Below, in pieces: positions 25,017 through 33,722 of a stretch of 64,000 bases of DNA. Origin of the DNA: Salinicola lusitanus (lineage in GTDB: Bacteria; Pseudomonadota; Gammaproteobacteria; Pseudomonadales; Halomonadaceae); assembly GCF_003206045.1 (NCBI RefSeq), contig NZ_PZJM01000013.1, positions 131,491 to 195,490 on the forward strand. The letters are read 5' to 3'. Within the stretch, counting starts at the first letter, position 1. Every line of letters starts with the position of its first letter. The notes under the pieces were generated by a model. That model had not been told where the DNA came from and did not search any database. It worked only from the letters and a program-made list of their open reading frames with translations. A program made the position numbers and the translations under genes.

Positions 25017-26562
25017 GGGGCGAACGGCGCCAGCGGCTGAGCAGCAGCGAGGGGATCACCACCAGCAGCAGGCTGCCGATCAGGATCCAGAAGCCATCCT
25101 GATAGGCGAGAATCGACGCCCAGATCGCCTCGATGCGGCCCAGCAGATAGCCGGCCATGGCCGGCTGGTGAATTTCCGGCACGCCGAGGCGGCCCACCAG
25201 GTCGGTCAGTTGCCCCAGGGCCTGGCGGGCGGTGGTGTTGCCGGCGTTGACGCCGGCATTCAGGATCTGGCCGTGATAGGCGGTCTGGCGATCCAGCAGG
25301 ATGACCAGTCCGGCCGTGCCCAGTGCGCCGCCCAGTTGCAGGGCGAAGTTGATCGCGCCGGAGCCGTGGCCGGTGAGATGGCCGGGCAAGCCGGCGATGG
25401 CGTTGGAGAGCGTCGGAGGCGGGAACGCGGCCATGCCGATGGAGAGAATGCCCATCGCCACGGCGAGGTAGAAAAACGAGGTGTTCCAGTCCATCTGCGC
25501 CATCAGCCATACCGAGAACAGGGTACAGGCCAGCCCCGGCAGGGTGATCCAGTGGGGCGGATAACGGTCGCTGAGCCAGCCCACCAGCGGCACCAGGATG
25601 CCGAGTACCGCAGTGGAGGGCAGGAATATCTGGCCGGCGGTGATCGGACTGTAGTGCAGCACCGCCTGCACGAATTGCGGCAGCAGGTACATGATGCCGT
25701 AGAAGGTGCCACCGAACAGGCACATCGCCAGCGTGCCGACCACGAACAGCCGGTTGCGGAAGATCGCCAGGTCGAGCAGCGGGTGGGCGATACGTCTCTG
25801 CCAGGCGATGAAGGCGGCACCGCAGAGCACCGAGGTCAGGATCAGCTCGGGCACTCTGGGATCGTACCAGCCCCAGCGCTGGCCGTTGGAGAGCGCCGCC
25901 AGCAGCGAGAAGACGCCGATGAACAGCAGCACGACACCGGCCCAGTCGAACGGTGGACGAGGGCCCTTTTGCTCCCGGGTCGGCAGAAAGAACAGCCCCA
26001 TGACGATGGCCGCGAAGCAGATCGGCAGGGTCACGAAGAAGACGTAGCGCCAGGTGAAGTGCTCCACCAGCCAGCCGCCGACCACGGTCGCCAGCGTCAA
26101 CGGCAGCCCCAGGCACATGCCGTACATCGCGGTCGCCATGCCGCGACCTTCCGGCGGATAGGCGGCAAACAGCGCCTGCATGGCCACCGGGCGGATCAAG
26201 CCGGTCATGCCGCCCTGGACGATCCTGGCCGCCACCAGCGCCGCCATGCCCTGGCCCAGGCCACCCAGGATCGAGGCTGCGATGAAGGCCAGCAGCAGTC
26301 CCACGAAGGTGGCACGCTGGCCGACCGCCGCCACCAGCCAGGGAGCGATCAGCAGCGATACCGTGGTCGAGGCGAGGAATCCGGTGGAGAGCCACTGAAC
26401 CTGGGAGTCGCTCATGCCGAAAGCGCCCTTGATATAGGGGATGGCCACGTTGACGATGGTGATCGACATGCCCAGCGCGACCAGCCCCAGCATCACCGTC
26501 AGCGTGACCCAGAGCTTATAGCGGGGACCGTAGCGCGCGAACAGCTGCTCGACCTGGGTCAT
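25009..26562 (-). CDS. DHA2-family MFS drug efflux transporter (EmrB-like)
   Basis: This 517-residue transporter has 14 predicted helices and the DHA2 motif-A and motif-C regions (GFLASTTVSLLIAPWLVAAVG; GLPLTLATVVGGWLVEHFTWR). With the downstream HlyD-type adaptor it forms an EmrAB-type tripartite pump driven by the proton gradient. Its likely promoter lies about 225 bases upstream at 26786-26815. No MarR or TetR regulator is next to it. Substrates cannot be predicted. Confidence 0.88.
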   Translation of the reverse strand: MTQVEQLFARYGPRYKLWVTLTVMLGLVALGMSITIVNVAIPYIKGAFGMSDSQVQWLSTGFLASTTVSLLIAPWLVAAVGQRATFVGLLLAFIAASILGGLGQGMAALVAARIVQGGMTGLIRPVAMQALFAAYPPEGRGMATAMYGMCLGLPLTLATVVGGWLVEHFTWRYVFFVTLPICFAAIVMGLFFLPTREQKGPRPPFDWAGVVLLFIGVFSLLAALSNGQRWGWYDPRVPELILTSVLCGAAFIAWQRRIAHPLLDLAIFRNRLFVVGTLAMCLFGGTFYGIMYLLPQFVQAVLHYSPITAGQIFLPSTAVLGILVPLVGWLSDRYPPHWITLPGLACTLFSVWLMAQMDWNTSFFYLAVAMGILSIGMAAFPPPTLSNAIAGLPGHLTGHGSGAINFALQLGGALGTAGLVILLDRQTAYHGQILNAGVNAGNTTARQALGQLTDLVGRLGVPEIHQPAMAGYLLGRIEAIWASILAYQDGFWILIGSLLLVVIPSLLLSRWRRSPHV

Positions 26563-26785
26563 GCGTCGTTGCCCTGGCTGGCGATCGTCCGGGTCATGAG
26601 AGGCAATGGCACTCCTTGTCGGTTCATGGGCACGCCATGGAGCCAGCCCCAGCCGTCGCGAGGGGGCGCTCGGCTGCTCGCTCTGGAAAGAGGCGGCGCC
26701 AGGACTTTCGTGGCTGGGGCAAAAGAGGGCGTCGATGAAGGAAGCAGGCGAATCGATAACGCGTCTATGTTTTGCTCGCTAAGCG

Positions 26786-26815
26786 ATTATCCCGACTTGG
26801 TTGTATGACTTTCAA
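26786..26815 (-). promoter_or_regulatory. Sigma70-type promoter for the efflux pair
   Basis: Read on the minus strand, TTGAAA (26815-26810) and GATAAT (26791-26786) are each 5/6 matches to the sigma70 consensus and are spaced by 18 bases. The first gene downstream is the DHA2 transporter, leaving a leader of about 215 bases. Confidence 0.5.
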
Positions 26816-26942
26816 GGGGATTGCGACTAAGGTCGCGCGCCTCGGGCGCTGGGTAGGTGGCGCGCGATCGGCGAAGTCATCGACCCGTCGGGCCACGGAT
26901 CCAGGGCCCATACCTGATCACACCGGGCCAACGGCCCTGTCG

Positions 26943-26969
26943 AAAACGCCCCTCGCGGGAGGGGCGTTT
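26943..26969 (-). terminator. Intrinsic terminator of the sugar transporter gene
   Basis: An 11-bp perfect stem (26944-26954 with 26959-26969, loop of 4) ends on the minus strand in TTTT. It lies 20 bases past the stop of the FucP-like gene. Confidence 0.65.
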
Positions 26970-26988
26970 CAGGTGGCCGCCGGGGCGC

Positions 26989-28287
26989 TCAGGACGAGGC
27001 GGGGTGCGCGTCCCGGACCGACGGATGCGGGTCGATGACGCGCGAGCCGCGGAAACCGTAGAAGGCGATGAACAGGTAGCAGATCAGCGGCAGCACGAAG
27101 GCGTGGTGAATGCCCACGGTGTCGGCGATGGCGCCCTGGGCGACCGGCAGAATGGCACCGCCGACGATGGCCATGATCAGCAGGCTCGACGCCTTGCTGG
27201 TCAACGGGCCGAGCTTGGCGATGCCCAGCGTGAAGATGGTCGGGAACATGATCGAGTTGAACAGGCCGATGGCGACGATGCTCCACATGGCGGTATGACC
27301 GGAGGCCAGCATGGTGGTCATCGTGAGCAGTGCCGCCACGATGGCGAACAGGCCCAGCAGCAGGCTGGGGCGGATCTTCTGCATCAACGCCGACCCGATG
27401 AAGCGGCCTATCATCGCGCCGCCCCAGTAGTAGGCGACATAGCTGGCGGCATCGCTCTCGCTCATGTTGCCGATCTCCGGCAGCGAAATGTAGTTGATCA
27501 GAAAGCTGCCGATGGAGACCTCGGCGCCGACGTAGGCGAAGATACCGATCACGCCGAACAGCACGTGGGGATGGCGCAGCGCCTGGGCGGCGGTGACTTT
27601 CTCGGTGGGGCTGTCGTCGCGGGCCTGGTCCTTGAAGTTGGGCAGCTTCCAGAGGTAGATCACGACCGCGAGGATAGCGAGCACCGCCGCCAGCAGCAGG
27701 TAGGGGAGCTGCACGCTCTGGGCCTGCTGGACCTTGTAGGCCATCCGGTCGGCGCTGGACATGTCGGCCAGCTCGCTGGCGCCCAGCACCGCCGCACCCA
27801 GAATCAGCATCCCGCCGAAATAGGGCGCCAGCGTGGTGCCGAGTGAGTTGAACGCCTGGGCAAGATTGAGCCGGCTGGACGCGGAGCCTTCCGGGCCTAA
27901 AAGGCTGACATAGGGATTGGCCGCCACCTGCAGCATCGTCACTCCGCTGGCGAGCACGAACAGGGCAGTCAGAAACAGCGGATAGGAGGGTGCCCGGGCG
28001 GCGGGGTAGAACATCACCGCGCCCACGGCCGCGATCAGCAGGCCCAGGCTGATGGCGTTCTTGTAGCCGATCTTCGCCAGCACCTTGCCCATTGGCAACG
28101 ACATGATGAAATAGGCGCCGAAGAAGGTGAACTGGATCAGCATGGTCTGGGTGTAGTTGAGCGAGAAGACCGCCTTCAGGTGGGGGATCAGGATGTCGTT
28201 GAGACAGGTGATGAATCCCCACATGAAGAAGATCGTCGTGACGACGATCAGCGCGCTGCGATAGTTCGATCGTTGCATGTCGGGCAT
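26989..28287 (-). CDS. FHS-family sugar:proton symporter (FucP/GluP-like)
   Basis: This 432-residue MFS protein has 12 predicted helices. Typical FucP/GluP features are FFMWGFITCLNDILIPHLK in helix 1 and the VAANPYVSLLGPEGSASSRLNLAQAFNSLGT stretch in helix 4. It imports a hexose or deoxyhexose with protons. No sugar kinase, isomerase or regulator lies next to it, so the sugar is unknown. GAGG lies about 11 bases before the ATG. An operator-like dyad is found about 115 bases upstream. Confidence 0.85.
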   Translation of the reverse strand: MPDMQRSNYRSALIVVTTIFFMWGFITCLNDILIPHLKAVFSLNYTQTMLIQFTFFGAYFIMSLPMGKVLAKIGYKNAISLGLLIAAVGAVMFYPAARAPSYPLFLTALFVLASGVTMLQVAANPYVSLLGPEGSASSRLNLAQAFNSLGTTLAPYFGGMLILGAAVLGASELADMSSADRMAYKVQQAQSVQLPYLLLAAVLAILAVVIYLWKLPNFKDQARDDSPTEKVTAAQALRHPHVLFGVIGIFAYVGAEVSIGSFLINYISLPEIGNMSESDAASYVAYYWGGAMIGRFIGSALMQKIRPSLLLGLFAIVAALLTMTTMLASGHTAMWSIVAIGLFNSIMFPTIFTLGIAKLGPLTSKASSLLIMAIVGGAILPVAQGAIADTVGIHHAFVLPLICYLFIAFYGFRGSRVIDPHPSVRDAHPASS

Positions 28288-28402
28288 GAGCGAAATCCTC
28301 GTGATGACAAGTCCTGAAATGAGCGTTACCGACCCGACCCCGTCGTGTCAGCGCGGTTGCTGGCGCGAGATGATGCATTAAGCGAGGTGGCTTATAAAGT
28401 AG

Positions 28403-28421
28403 CCGTTCATCATTAGAACGG
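28403..28421 (-). promoter_or_regulatory. Operator-like dyad upstream of the sugar transporter gene
   Basis: CCGTTC and GAACGG form a perfect 6-bp inverted repeat with a 7-base spacer, about 115 bases before the transporter start. It sits just upstream (on the minus strand) of a TTTATAA stretch that could be a -10 element. It could bind a LacI-type sugar repressor. Confidence 0.35.
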
Positions 28422-28659
28422 TAAGGGAATTGTTGCCACCCACGCGCCGGACCATGGTGGTATTGACGCCTTTCGGGGCATGTGCTCCATATTTTCGTAA
28501 TATTCATTCAATGCCGACGTTTTTCACGTCGATACGGGCGGGGCTCCGATCTACTTAGGTAATTTAACGCCGTTCTGCCGGACGAGACGTTGAACGTTTC
28601 GTGGGAAAGTCGTGAAGCCATGGCGCGTGGCACCTTGCAACCTGTGTCCAGCACGTCGC

Positions 28660-28688
28660 TTGTGGTCGGCGCCAGGCGTTTCTATACC
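28660..28688 (+). promoter_or_regulatory. Weak promoter candidate for the DUF4396 gene
   Basis: TTGTGG (28660-28665), 17 bases, then TATACC (28683-28688): 3/6 and 4/6 matches to sigma70. A poor -35 would fit an activator-dependent promoter. Confidence 0.25.
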
Positions 28689-28709
28689 TAGGACACGCCA
28701 AGTCATCAA

Positions 28710-28727
28710 CCGGATCCGGATATCCGG
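28710..28727 (+). promoter_or_regulatory. Two overlapping palindromes before the DUF4396 gene
   Basis: CCGGATCCGG (28710-28719) and CCGGATATCCGG (28716-28727) are both perfect palindromes sharing four bases. They lie between the candidate promoter and the ribosome site, the usual place for a repressor operator. Confidence 0.35.
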
Positions 28728-28757
28728 CGCCAGTGAATCGTAAAGGAGGACGATGCC

Positions 28758-29477
28758 ATGTTGACTGCCTGGTCCTGGGGTTTTCTGCTGCTGGGGGTCG
28801 CCACCGCGGTGGCGATTGCCGTCGACGTCTCGAGGCGCCCCCAATCGATGTCGATTATGAACGTGACCTGGCCGATCACGGGGCTCTACATGCCGCTTGT
28901 CGGCTGGTGGGCCTACTGCAAGATGGGGCGTGCGGCGCCGAGGGTTGCGGCGGGCCAGCAGGGTCACGCGGGCCACGACCATCACGCCCACGCCGATCAC
29001 GGCCACGATCATCGGCATCATCACGGCGGCGACAAGCCGAAGTGGCAGAGCGTCTTCGTCTCCGCCACCCACTGCGGCGGCGGCTGCACGCTGGGCGACG
29101 TGGTCACCGCGCCCATCGCCACGGCCACCGGCTTCGCCCTGCTGGGTTCGACGGTGCTGGGGCACTTTGCGCTGGCGTTCGTCGGCGCCTATCTGTTTGG
29201 GGTGCTGTTCCAGTATCTGCCGATCCGGGCGATGAGCGATGCCGGCCCGGCACAGGCGCTGAAGGACGCGATCAAGGCCGATACCCTGTCGCTGATCGCG
29301 TTCCAGATCGGGATGTACCTGTGGATGCTGATCGCGCTACACGCCTGGCTGGGGGAGATGGATGCGTTCACCGCGCCGTTCTGGTTCATGATGCAGATCG
29401 CGATGCTGGTCGGCTTCATGACCTCCTACCCGGCCAACTGGCTACTGATCGAACGGGGCATCAAGCACGGCATGTAG
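28758..29477 (+). CDS. DUF4396 membrane protein with a histidine-rich metal-binding loop
   Basis: This 239-residue integral membrane protein begins with a hydrophobic helix (WSWGFLLLGVATAVAIAVDV), then a second (VTWPITGLYMPLVGWWAYCKMG). A loop at residues about 68-94 contains about a dozen histidines in HDHH, HADHGHDH and HRHHH runs. After it comes the DUF4396 signature SATHCGGGCTLGDVV with two cysteines in CGGGC, then three or four further helices. The histidine and cysteine pattern suggests binding of a transition metal such as copper, zinc or nickel. The function is not known. A strong AAAGGAGG ribosome site lies 8-15 bases before the ATG. Confidence 0.75.
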   Translation: MLTAWSWGFLLLGVATAVAIAVDVSRRPQSMSIMNVTWPITGLYMPLVGWWAYCKMGRAAPRVAAGQQGHAGHDHHAHADHGHDHRHHHGGDKPKWQSVFVSATHCGGGCTLGDVVTAPIATATGFALLGSTVLGHFALAFVGAYLFGVLFQYLPIRAMSDAGPAQALKDAIKADTLSLIAFQIGMYLWMLIALHAWLGEMDAFTAPFWFMMQIAMLVGFMTSYPANWLLIERGIKHGM

Positions 29478-29759
29478 CCGCGCCGGGTGAGCGCGCCATG
29501 CGTTGCCTGAAACATGTCTGCGCTCACCTTAACGGCATCGATCATCGACTGGCGCGCCAGCCCATGTAAAAAGGCGCATCGCCTCGGGGCATCGGGAGCG
29601 TCAGTCCGGTGCGCTCTTGACTCGCGATCTCCTTTTTGACCCGCCACATCCTTGTCGCTCGCGCTTCCCGCGGCGGCGCTGTCCCGATCGCTAACCCTGA
29701 CGGTCTGTCGCTGACCTCTGCCTTGCCCGGCCACCGAGCGTCGATCTTTTGGGGAGAGT

Positions 29760-30626
29760 TCACGCCTTGGCAGGGGACGGCTCGATCAGGCTGTCGAGGA
29801 GGCGCTTCATCTCCTGGTTGCGAGCACTGTCTCCCAGCTGTTCGTAGAGGGCCGCGAACCCTTCGAAAGCGTGACGGCCGGCCATGTTCTCGCCGTCCGG
29901 GGCGGTGGTATCCAGGAAGTCGGCGATCTCGCGCATTTCCGGGTGCCAGCGCCATGCCTTGGGCAGCATGTCCGGAATGCCATTGTCGATGCGGGCGACG
30001 ACCTCCGGCAGACTGTGTTCGAGTTCCGCGCGAAGGGCGCCGCCGGCGCCACTGCGGCCGGCCGCGATCAGCATCAGCGTGGTCAGCGCCGTCATGCCCT
30101 TGTTGATGCCGGCGAAACACATCTTCAACGCCGAGGCGCTGCCGATCCCGCCTTCGAGAACACGGACGTCGAGACCGAGATCGTTGAGCCTGGCCAGCGA
30201 CGAGGCCCGTTCACCGGCCATGTAGATCCGGGGCATGGCCCTGTCCGACGGCGGCGGGCCGATGATGCCGCCATCCACGAACGCCGCACCGCTGGCGTGG
30301 ACGATGCGTTCGACGCGAGCGAGCGTGGCGGGGCTGACGGCATTCAAGTCGCAGTAGATCGGTGGCGCCTCGCTGGCGGCCATCAGGGGCGCCAGTTGCC
30401 GGGCCAGCGACTCCGCCTCGGCGGGAGGAACCACCGAGAGCAGCAGGTCGGCGTGCATCAGCTGGGCGAGTTCGACGTCGCGCATCCCCGCGCGCCGCGC
30501 CCGCTCGATGCTGCCGGCGCTGCGTCCCGCCAGGGTGGTCATGACGTCGGCGCCATGGTCGGTCAGGCGCCGGGCGATGGCAGCGCCCATGGCGCCGGGA
30601 GCGATCAATGCCAGGCTCATCGTCAT
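29760..30626 (-). CDS. NAD(P)-dependent dehydrogenase of the beta-hydroxyacid/DUF1932 type
   Basis: This 288-residue protein has an N-terminal 6-phosphogluconate-dehydrogenase-like Rossmann domain (LALIAPGAMGAAIARRL at the start; DLNAVSPATL in the middle) and a C-terminal DUF1932 helical domain with the family lysine in SALKMCFAGINKGMTAL. It probably oxidises or reduces a small hydroxy acid. The ATG at 30626 has AAGG 9 bases upstream; a TTG at 30659 is weaker. It is separated from the next LysR gene by about 100 bases. The substrate is unknown. Confidence 0.8.
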   Translation of the reverse strand: MTMSLALIAPGAMGAAIARRLTDHGADVMTTLAGRSAGSIERARRAGMRDVELAQLMHADLLLSVVPPAEAESLARQLAPLMAASEAPPIYCDLNAVSPATLARVERIVHASGAAFVDGGIIGPPPSDRAMPRIYMAGERASSLARLNDLGLDVRVLEGGIGSASALKMCFAGINKGMTALTTLMLIAAGRSGAGGALRAELEHSLPEVVARIDNGIPDMLPKAWRWHPEMREIADFLDTTAPDGENMAGRHAFEGFAALYEQLGDSARNQEMKRLLDSLIEPSPAKA

Positions 30627-30727
30627 CGGTTGTCGCCTTATCCAGAGTTTGTATGACAACCACTGTCGGTCAAGTCAGGTGCCCGGGCCATACGCCTTCC
30701 GTCTAGTGCGTCTCCCGGTCGGGCTCC

Positions 30728-31642
30728 TCACCGGTGGGTCGGGCGGTCGGCATCGAGCAGGCCCTCGTCGGCCAGGCGCTCGAGCAGCCAGTCGCGAAAG
30801 GCGACTACCTTGGGCAGCCGGCTGCGCCGGTGGGTGCTGACCCAGTAGCAGCTCAGGCCGATCACGTGACCGGCACCGAAAGGTTCGATCAGGCGGCCGC
30901 TGGCGATCAGCGGGTGGGCGATCTCCTGATGCGTGATGGCGACACCGAGCCCGGTCATCACCGCCTCCAGCGCCAGCGTATCGTTGTCGAAGGTCGGGCC
31001 GCTGCCATCGTCCAGGTGGGCTAGGCCTCGGGGAGTGAGCCATGCCCGCCAACCCTCCGGGCGCAGCCGGGTCTGGATATGGGTCACGCCGGTGAGATCC
31101 TCGGGCGTCTTCAGCCTCTCCGCCAGGGCGGGCGAGCAGACCACGGTCAGCCGCTCGTGGAACAGGAACCGCGTCTCGAGGTTGGCGGCCGGCGGCCTGG
31201 AGAGGTAGCGGATCGCCATGTCGACGTCCGCCAGCTCGACATCGACGAGATCGACGGAAGTCTCCAGCCTTACCTGGTAGGCCGGGTAGCGGGACTGGAA
31301 ATCGGCCAGTCGCGGAATCAGCCACCCGCTGGCGAAGAACGGCACCGTCGAGACTGTCAGCACGGGGTCCTCCGGCCTGGGGGTGACCGCGGCGACGGCT
31401 TCGCCGATGCGATCCAGCCCGTCGCGAACGCCTTCGAGCAGACGGCGCCCCGAGTCGGTCAGCACGACCTGGCGGGTGCGGCGCAGGAACAGCGTGGTCT
31501 GCAGCACGCTCTCCAAGCCGCGCACCTGATGACTGATCGCCGATGCCGTGACGTGGAGCTCTTCGGCGGCGTGATGGAAGCTCTCGTGTCTGGCCGCGGC
31601 CTCGAAGGCGCGCAGGGCGTTGAGTGACGGCAGGTAGCGCAT
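30728..31642 (-). CDS. LysR-family regulator (GcvA-like)
   Basis: This 304-residue LysR protein begins MRYLPSLNALRAFEAAARH, the typical start of the GcvA subgroup, followed by the HTH (HHAAEELHVTASAISHQVRGLE) and the effector domain. In-frame starts at 31678 and 31657 exist but would add atypical residues. It is divergent from the CynX-like transporter with about 220 bases between the starts, so it probably regulates that gene. Confidence 0.85.
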   Translation of the reverse strand: MRYLPSLNALRAFEAAARHESFHHAAEELHVTASAISHQVRGLESVLQTTLFLRRTRQVVLTDSGRRLLEGVRDGLDRIGEAVAAVTPRPEDPVLTVSTVPFFASGWLIPRLADFQSRYPAYQVRLETSVDLVDVELADVDMAIRYLSRPPAANLETRFLFHERLTVVCSPALAERLKTPEDLTGVTHIQTRLRPEGWRAWLTPRGLAHLDDGSGPTFDNDTLALEAVMTGLGVAITHQEIAHPLIASGRLIEPFGAGHVIGLSCYWVSTHRRSRLPKVVAFRDWLLERLADEGLLDADRPTHR

Positions 31643-31863
31643 CGGGCGTGACCCCATGGATGAAAATAACTCATCCATTATGGCAACAAGTCTCTTTTGT
31701 CGTCAGCCCGCCACTTGCCTAGATTGCGAGATGGTTCGGCTGTCGCGAAACCCCGAGCCGGTGATTTTTTCTCATCGGCGAACGGATCGACGTGGCTTCG
31801 GCAGCCGGGACCGCCCCGCACTCGCGGAGCGGCAAGCTCGAGTCGTCGTTCATGGGTGGCATC

Positions 31864-33105
31864 ATGGTATTTCTCTCTCGCAAACGCACTGTCATGCCCT
31901 CGGTCGCCCGCGAGGCACTGCCCTGGAGCACGCTGGCCCTGCTCTGGCTGGTCGGCCTCTACATGCGGCTGCCGATTCTGATCGCGCCGCCGCTGGCCGG
32001 GGATATCGCCGAGGCGCTCTCGCTGGGAAGCGCGGCAGTGGGGGCGTTGACCACCGTACCCTACGTGGTGCTGGCCCTGAGCATGATGCTGGCGGTGCGG
32101 TTTGCCCGGGGAATCGGCATGTTGCGAGCGCTGGTGCTGGCGCTGGTCATCGTGACGCTCGGTTCCGGCGCACGCGGCTTGACGCTTTCTGCCCCCGTGC
32201 TGTTTTCCGCCTCGGTGGTGATGGGGCTGGGTCTGGCGCTGATGCAGGTGACGATACCGGCGCTGTTGCGTGACTGGACACCACGCCACCTGGCGCTGGG
32301 CAGCACGGTCTATCTCAACGGCATGACGGTGGGCGAACTGATCGGCGCCGGCGCCACCCGTCCCATCGTGCTGAAACTGGCCGGCGGCGACTGGCAGGTG
32401 GCGATGCTGCTGTGGTCGTTGCCGGCGTTGATGATCGTGGCGCTGCTGGTGTTGAAGCTGCGCAAGGCGCCGCGAGGTACCCGCGAGCCACCGGAGGCCG
32501 GGAGTGGCTCCCGACGCGGCATTTCGCTGCGCTCGCGCCGGGTCTGGCTGATGGGGGTGCCGTTGGCCGCGTCGGTCGGGCTCTTCATGGCGACCAATGC
32601 CTACATGAGCAGCATACTCGATGCCCGCGGCGAGACCGACCTGCTGGCCCTGGCGCTGCTGTTCTACAATGCCAGTCCGCTGGCGGCCTCGCTCGTGATG
32701 CTGTGGCGGGGGCGACGCTGGATCGGCCGGCGCTGGCCAGTGGGCATCTTCGCCGCGCTCGGCGTGCTCGGGCTGGTCGGGTTCCTGGCGATGGAGGGTT
32801 GGCCCGCCCTGATCGCGCTGGTGATTTCCGGTTTCGGCATCACCCTCGAGCTCACCCTGATCATGGCCTTGCCGCCTTGCCTGGAGCGGGGTGAGGCGGT
32901 GGCCTCGCTGACCGCCGGCATGTCTTTCGTCGGCTACACCCTGGCCTTCGTCATGCCGATGGTCGGCGGCTGGATGGCGGAAGCGTTCTCCCGGGCGAGC
33001 CTGTCGCTATGGCCGATGCTGGCGTTCGCGGCAGCGAGTCTGGTCGCCGTCCGTCGGATGCCGATGACGGCACGCGAGGATGACGGAACGGCGGCGCCCA
33101 CCTAG
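31864..33105 (+). CDS. MFS transporter of the CynX/NimT family
   Basis: This 413-residue protein with 12 predicted helices resembles CynX/NimT cyanate and nitroimidazole transporters (WLVGLYMRLPILIAPPLAGDIAEALSLG in helix 1; ALMQVTIPALLRDWTPRHLALGS in helix 4). The substrate is unknown and no cyanase gene is adjacent. The start at 31864 follows GGGTGG. Several in-frame starts occur upstream back to 31792. It is followed closely by a cupin gene (35 bases) and a dehydrogenase gene, which may form one transcription unit. Confidence 0.8.
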   Translation: MVFLSRKRTVMPSVAREALPWSTLALLWLVGLYMRLPILIAPPLAGDIAEALSLGSAAVGALTTVPYVVLALSMMLAVRFARGIGMLRALVLALVIVTLGSGARGLTLSAPVLFSASVVMGLGLALMQVTIPALLRDWTPRHLALGSTVYLNGMTVGELIGAGATRPIVLKLAGGDWQVAMLLWSLPALMIVALLVLKLRKAPRGTREPPEAGSGSRRGISLRSRRVWLMGVPLAASVGLFMATNAYMSSILDARGETDLLALALLFYNASPLAASLVMLWRGRRWIGRRWPVGIFAALGVLGLVGFLAMEGWPALIALVISGFGITLELTLIMALPPCLERGEAVASLTAGMSFVGYTLAFVMPMVGGWMAEAFSRASLSLWPMLAFAAASLVAVRRMPMTAREDDGTAAPT

Positions 33106-33140
33106 GCTTCGAGAGTCGTGCCCGTCTAGAGGAGAGAGCG

Positions 33141-33647
33141 ATGTCGGTATCCCGCCCTGAAGCCTTGCTGATCGACGCCGACGAGGCCAGTGGCTTTCCC
33201 AATTCGCCACTGCCGGTGCTGATCTATCGACAGCTCATCGATGCCGCAGGAGAGCGCGCCGCCTCGACGTTCGAGGCGCTGTTCGCGGCCCATCGGTGGC
33301 CGCCCGAGTGGCGTTACGGTCTGTTCGATTTCGACCATTTCCATTCCACCGCCCACGAGGCGCTGGGCGTGTTTCGCGGCCGGGCGCGGGTCCGGCTGGG
33401 CGGCCCCCACGGCAGTCAGCACGAGATCGCTGCCGGCGACGTATTGGTGCTGCCGGCGGGCGTCGGTCACGCCAATCTCGCTTCCAGCGACGACTTCGCC
33501 ATGGTCGGCGCCTACCCCCCGGGGCAGCGCTGGGAAGTCGAACGTGGCGACCCCGCCCGATTCGCCGCCGCCTGCCGGCGGGTTGCCGCGGTCGCGTTGC
33601 CGGATGCCGATCCTGTCGGCGGATCGCTGCCGTCGCTATGGCGGTAA
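33141..33647 (+). CDS. Cupin-domain protein (YjlB-like)
   Basis: This 168-residue single-domain cupin shows the two motifs FDHFHSTAHEALGVFRGRARVRLGG (metal ligands in HFHS-xx-HE) and GDVLVLPAGVGHANL (third His). It resembles YjlB-type cupins of unknown function. The GAGGAG site 7 bases before the ATG is strong. It is flanked by the CynX-like transporter and a hydroxyacid dehydrogenase on the same strand, which suggests a small catabolic operon. Confidence 0.8.
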   Translation: MSVSRPEALLIDADEASGFPNSPLPVLIYRQLIDAAGERAASTFEALFAAHRWPPEWRYGLFDFDHFHSTAHEALGVFRGRARVRLGGPHGSQHEIAAGDVLVLPAGVGHANLASSDDFAMVGAYPPGQRWEVERGDPARFAAACRRVAAVALPDADPVGGSLPSLWR

Positions 33648-33722
33648 AGGTAGCCTCTCGCGCTTGAACAACGGCGGTGTCGTCTATAGTTAGGAGCCTA
33701 CACTTTATCGAGGATCTTGCTG

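Larger units (their letters stand above)
26563..26988. other. 426-base gap between emrB-like and fucP-like genes
   Basis: No gene is supported here. It contains the leader and candidate promoter of the DHA2 efflux pair (26786-26815) and the terminator of the sugar transporter gene (26943-26969). A short dyad GCGAC-TAAG-GTCGC lies just upstream of the promoter -35 element. Confidence 0.5.
28288..28757. other. 470-base divergent regulatory region
   Basis: No gene is supported between the FucP-like and DUF4396 genes. The region is AT-richer than average and contains three dyads: 28403-28421, a hairpin CGACGT-TTTTC-ACGTCG at 28515-28531, and two overlapping palindromes at 28710-28727. A weak promoter for the rightward gene may lie at 28660-28688. 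Confidence 0.5.

Noticed and set aside
24745..26808. 687-residue plus-strand frame opposite the efflux genes
   Set aside because: It is Gln/Arg/His-rich shadow coding opposite clear HlyD and DHA2 genes.
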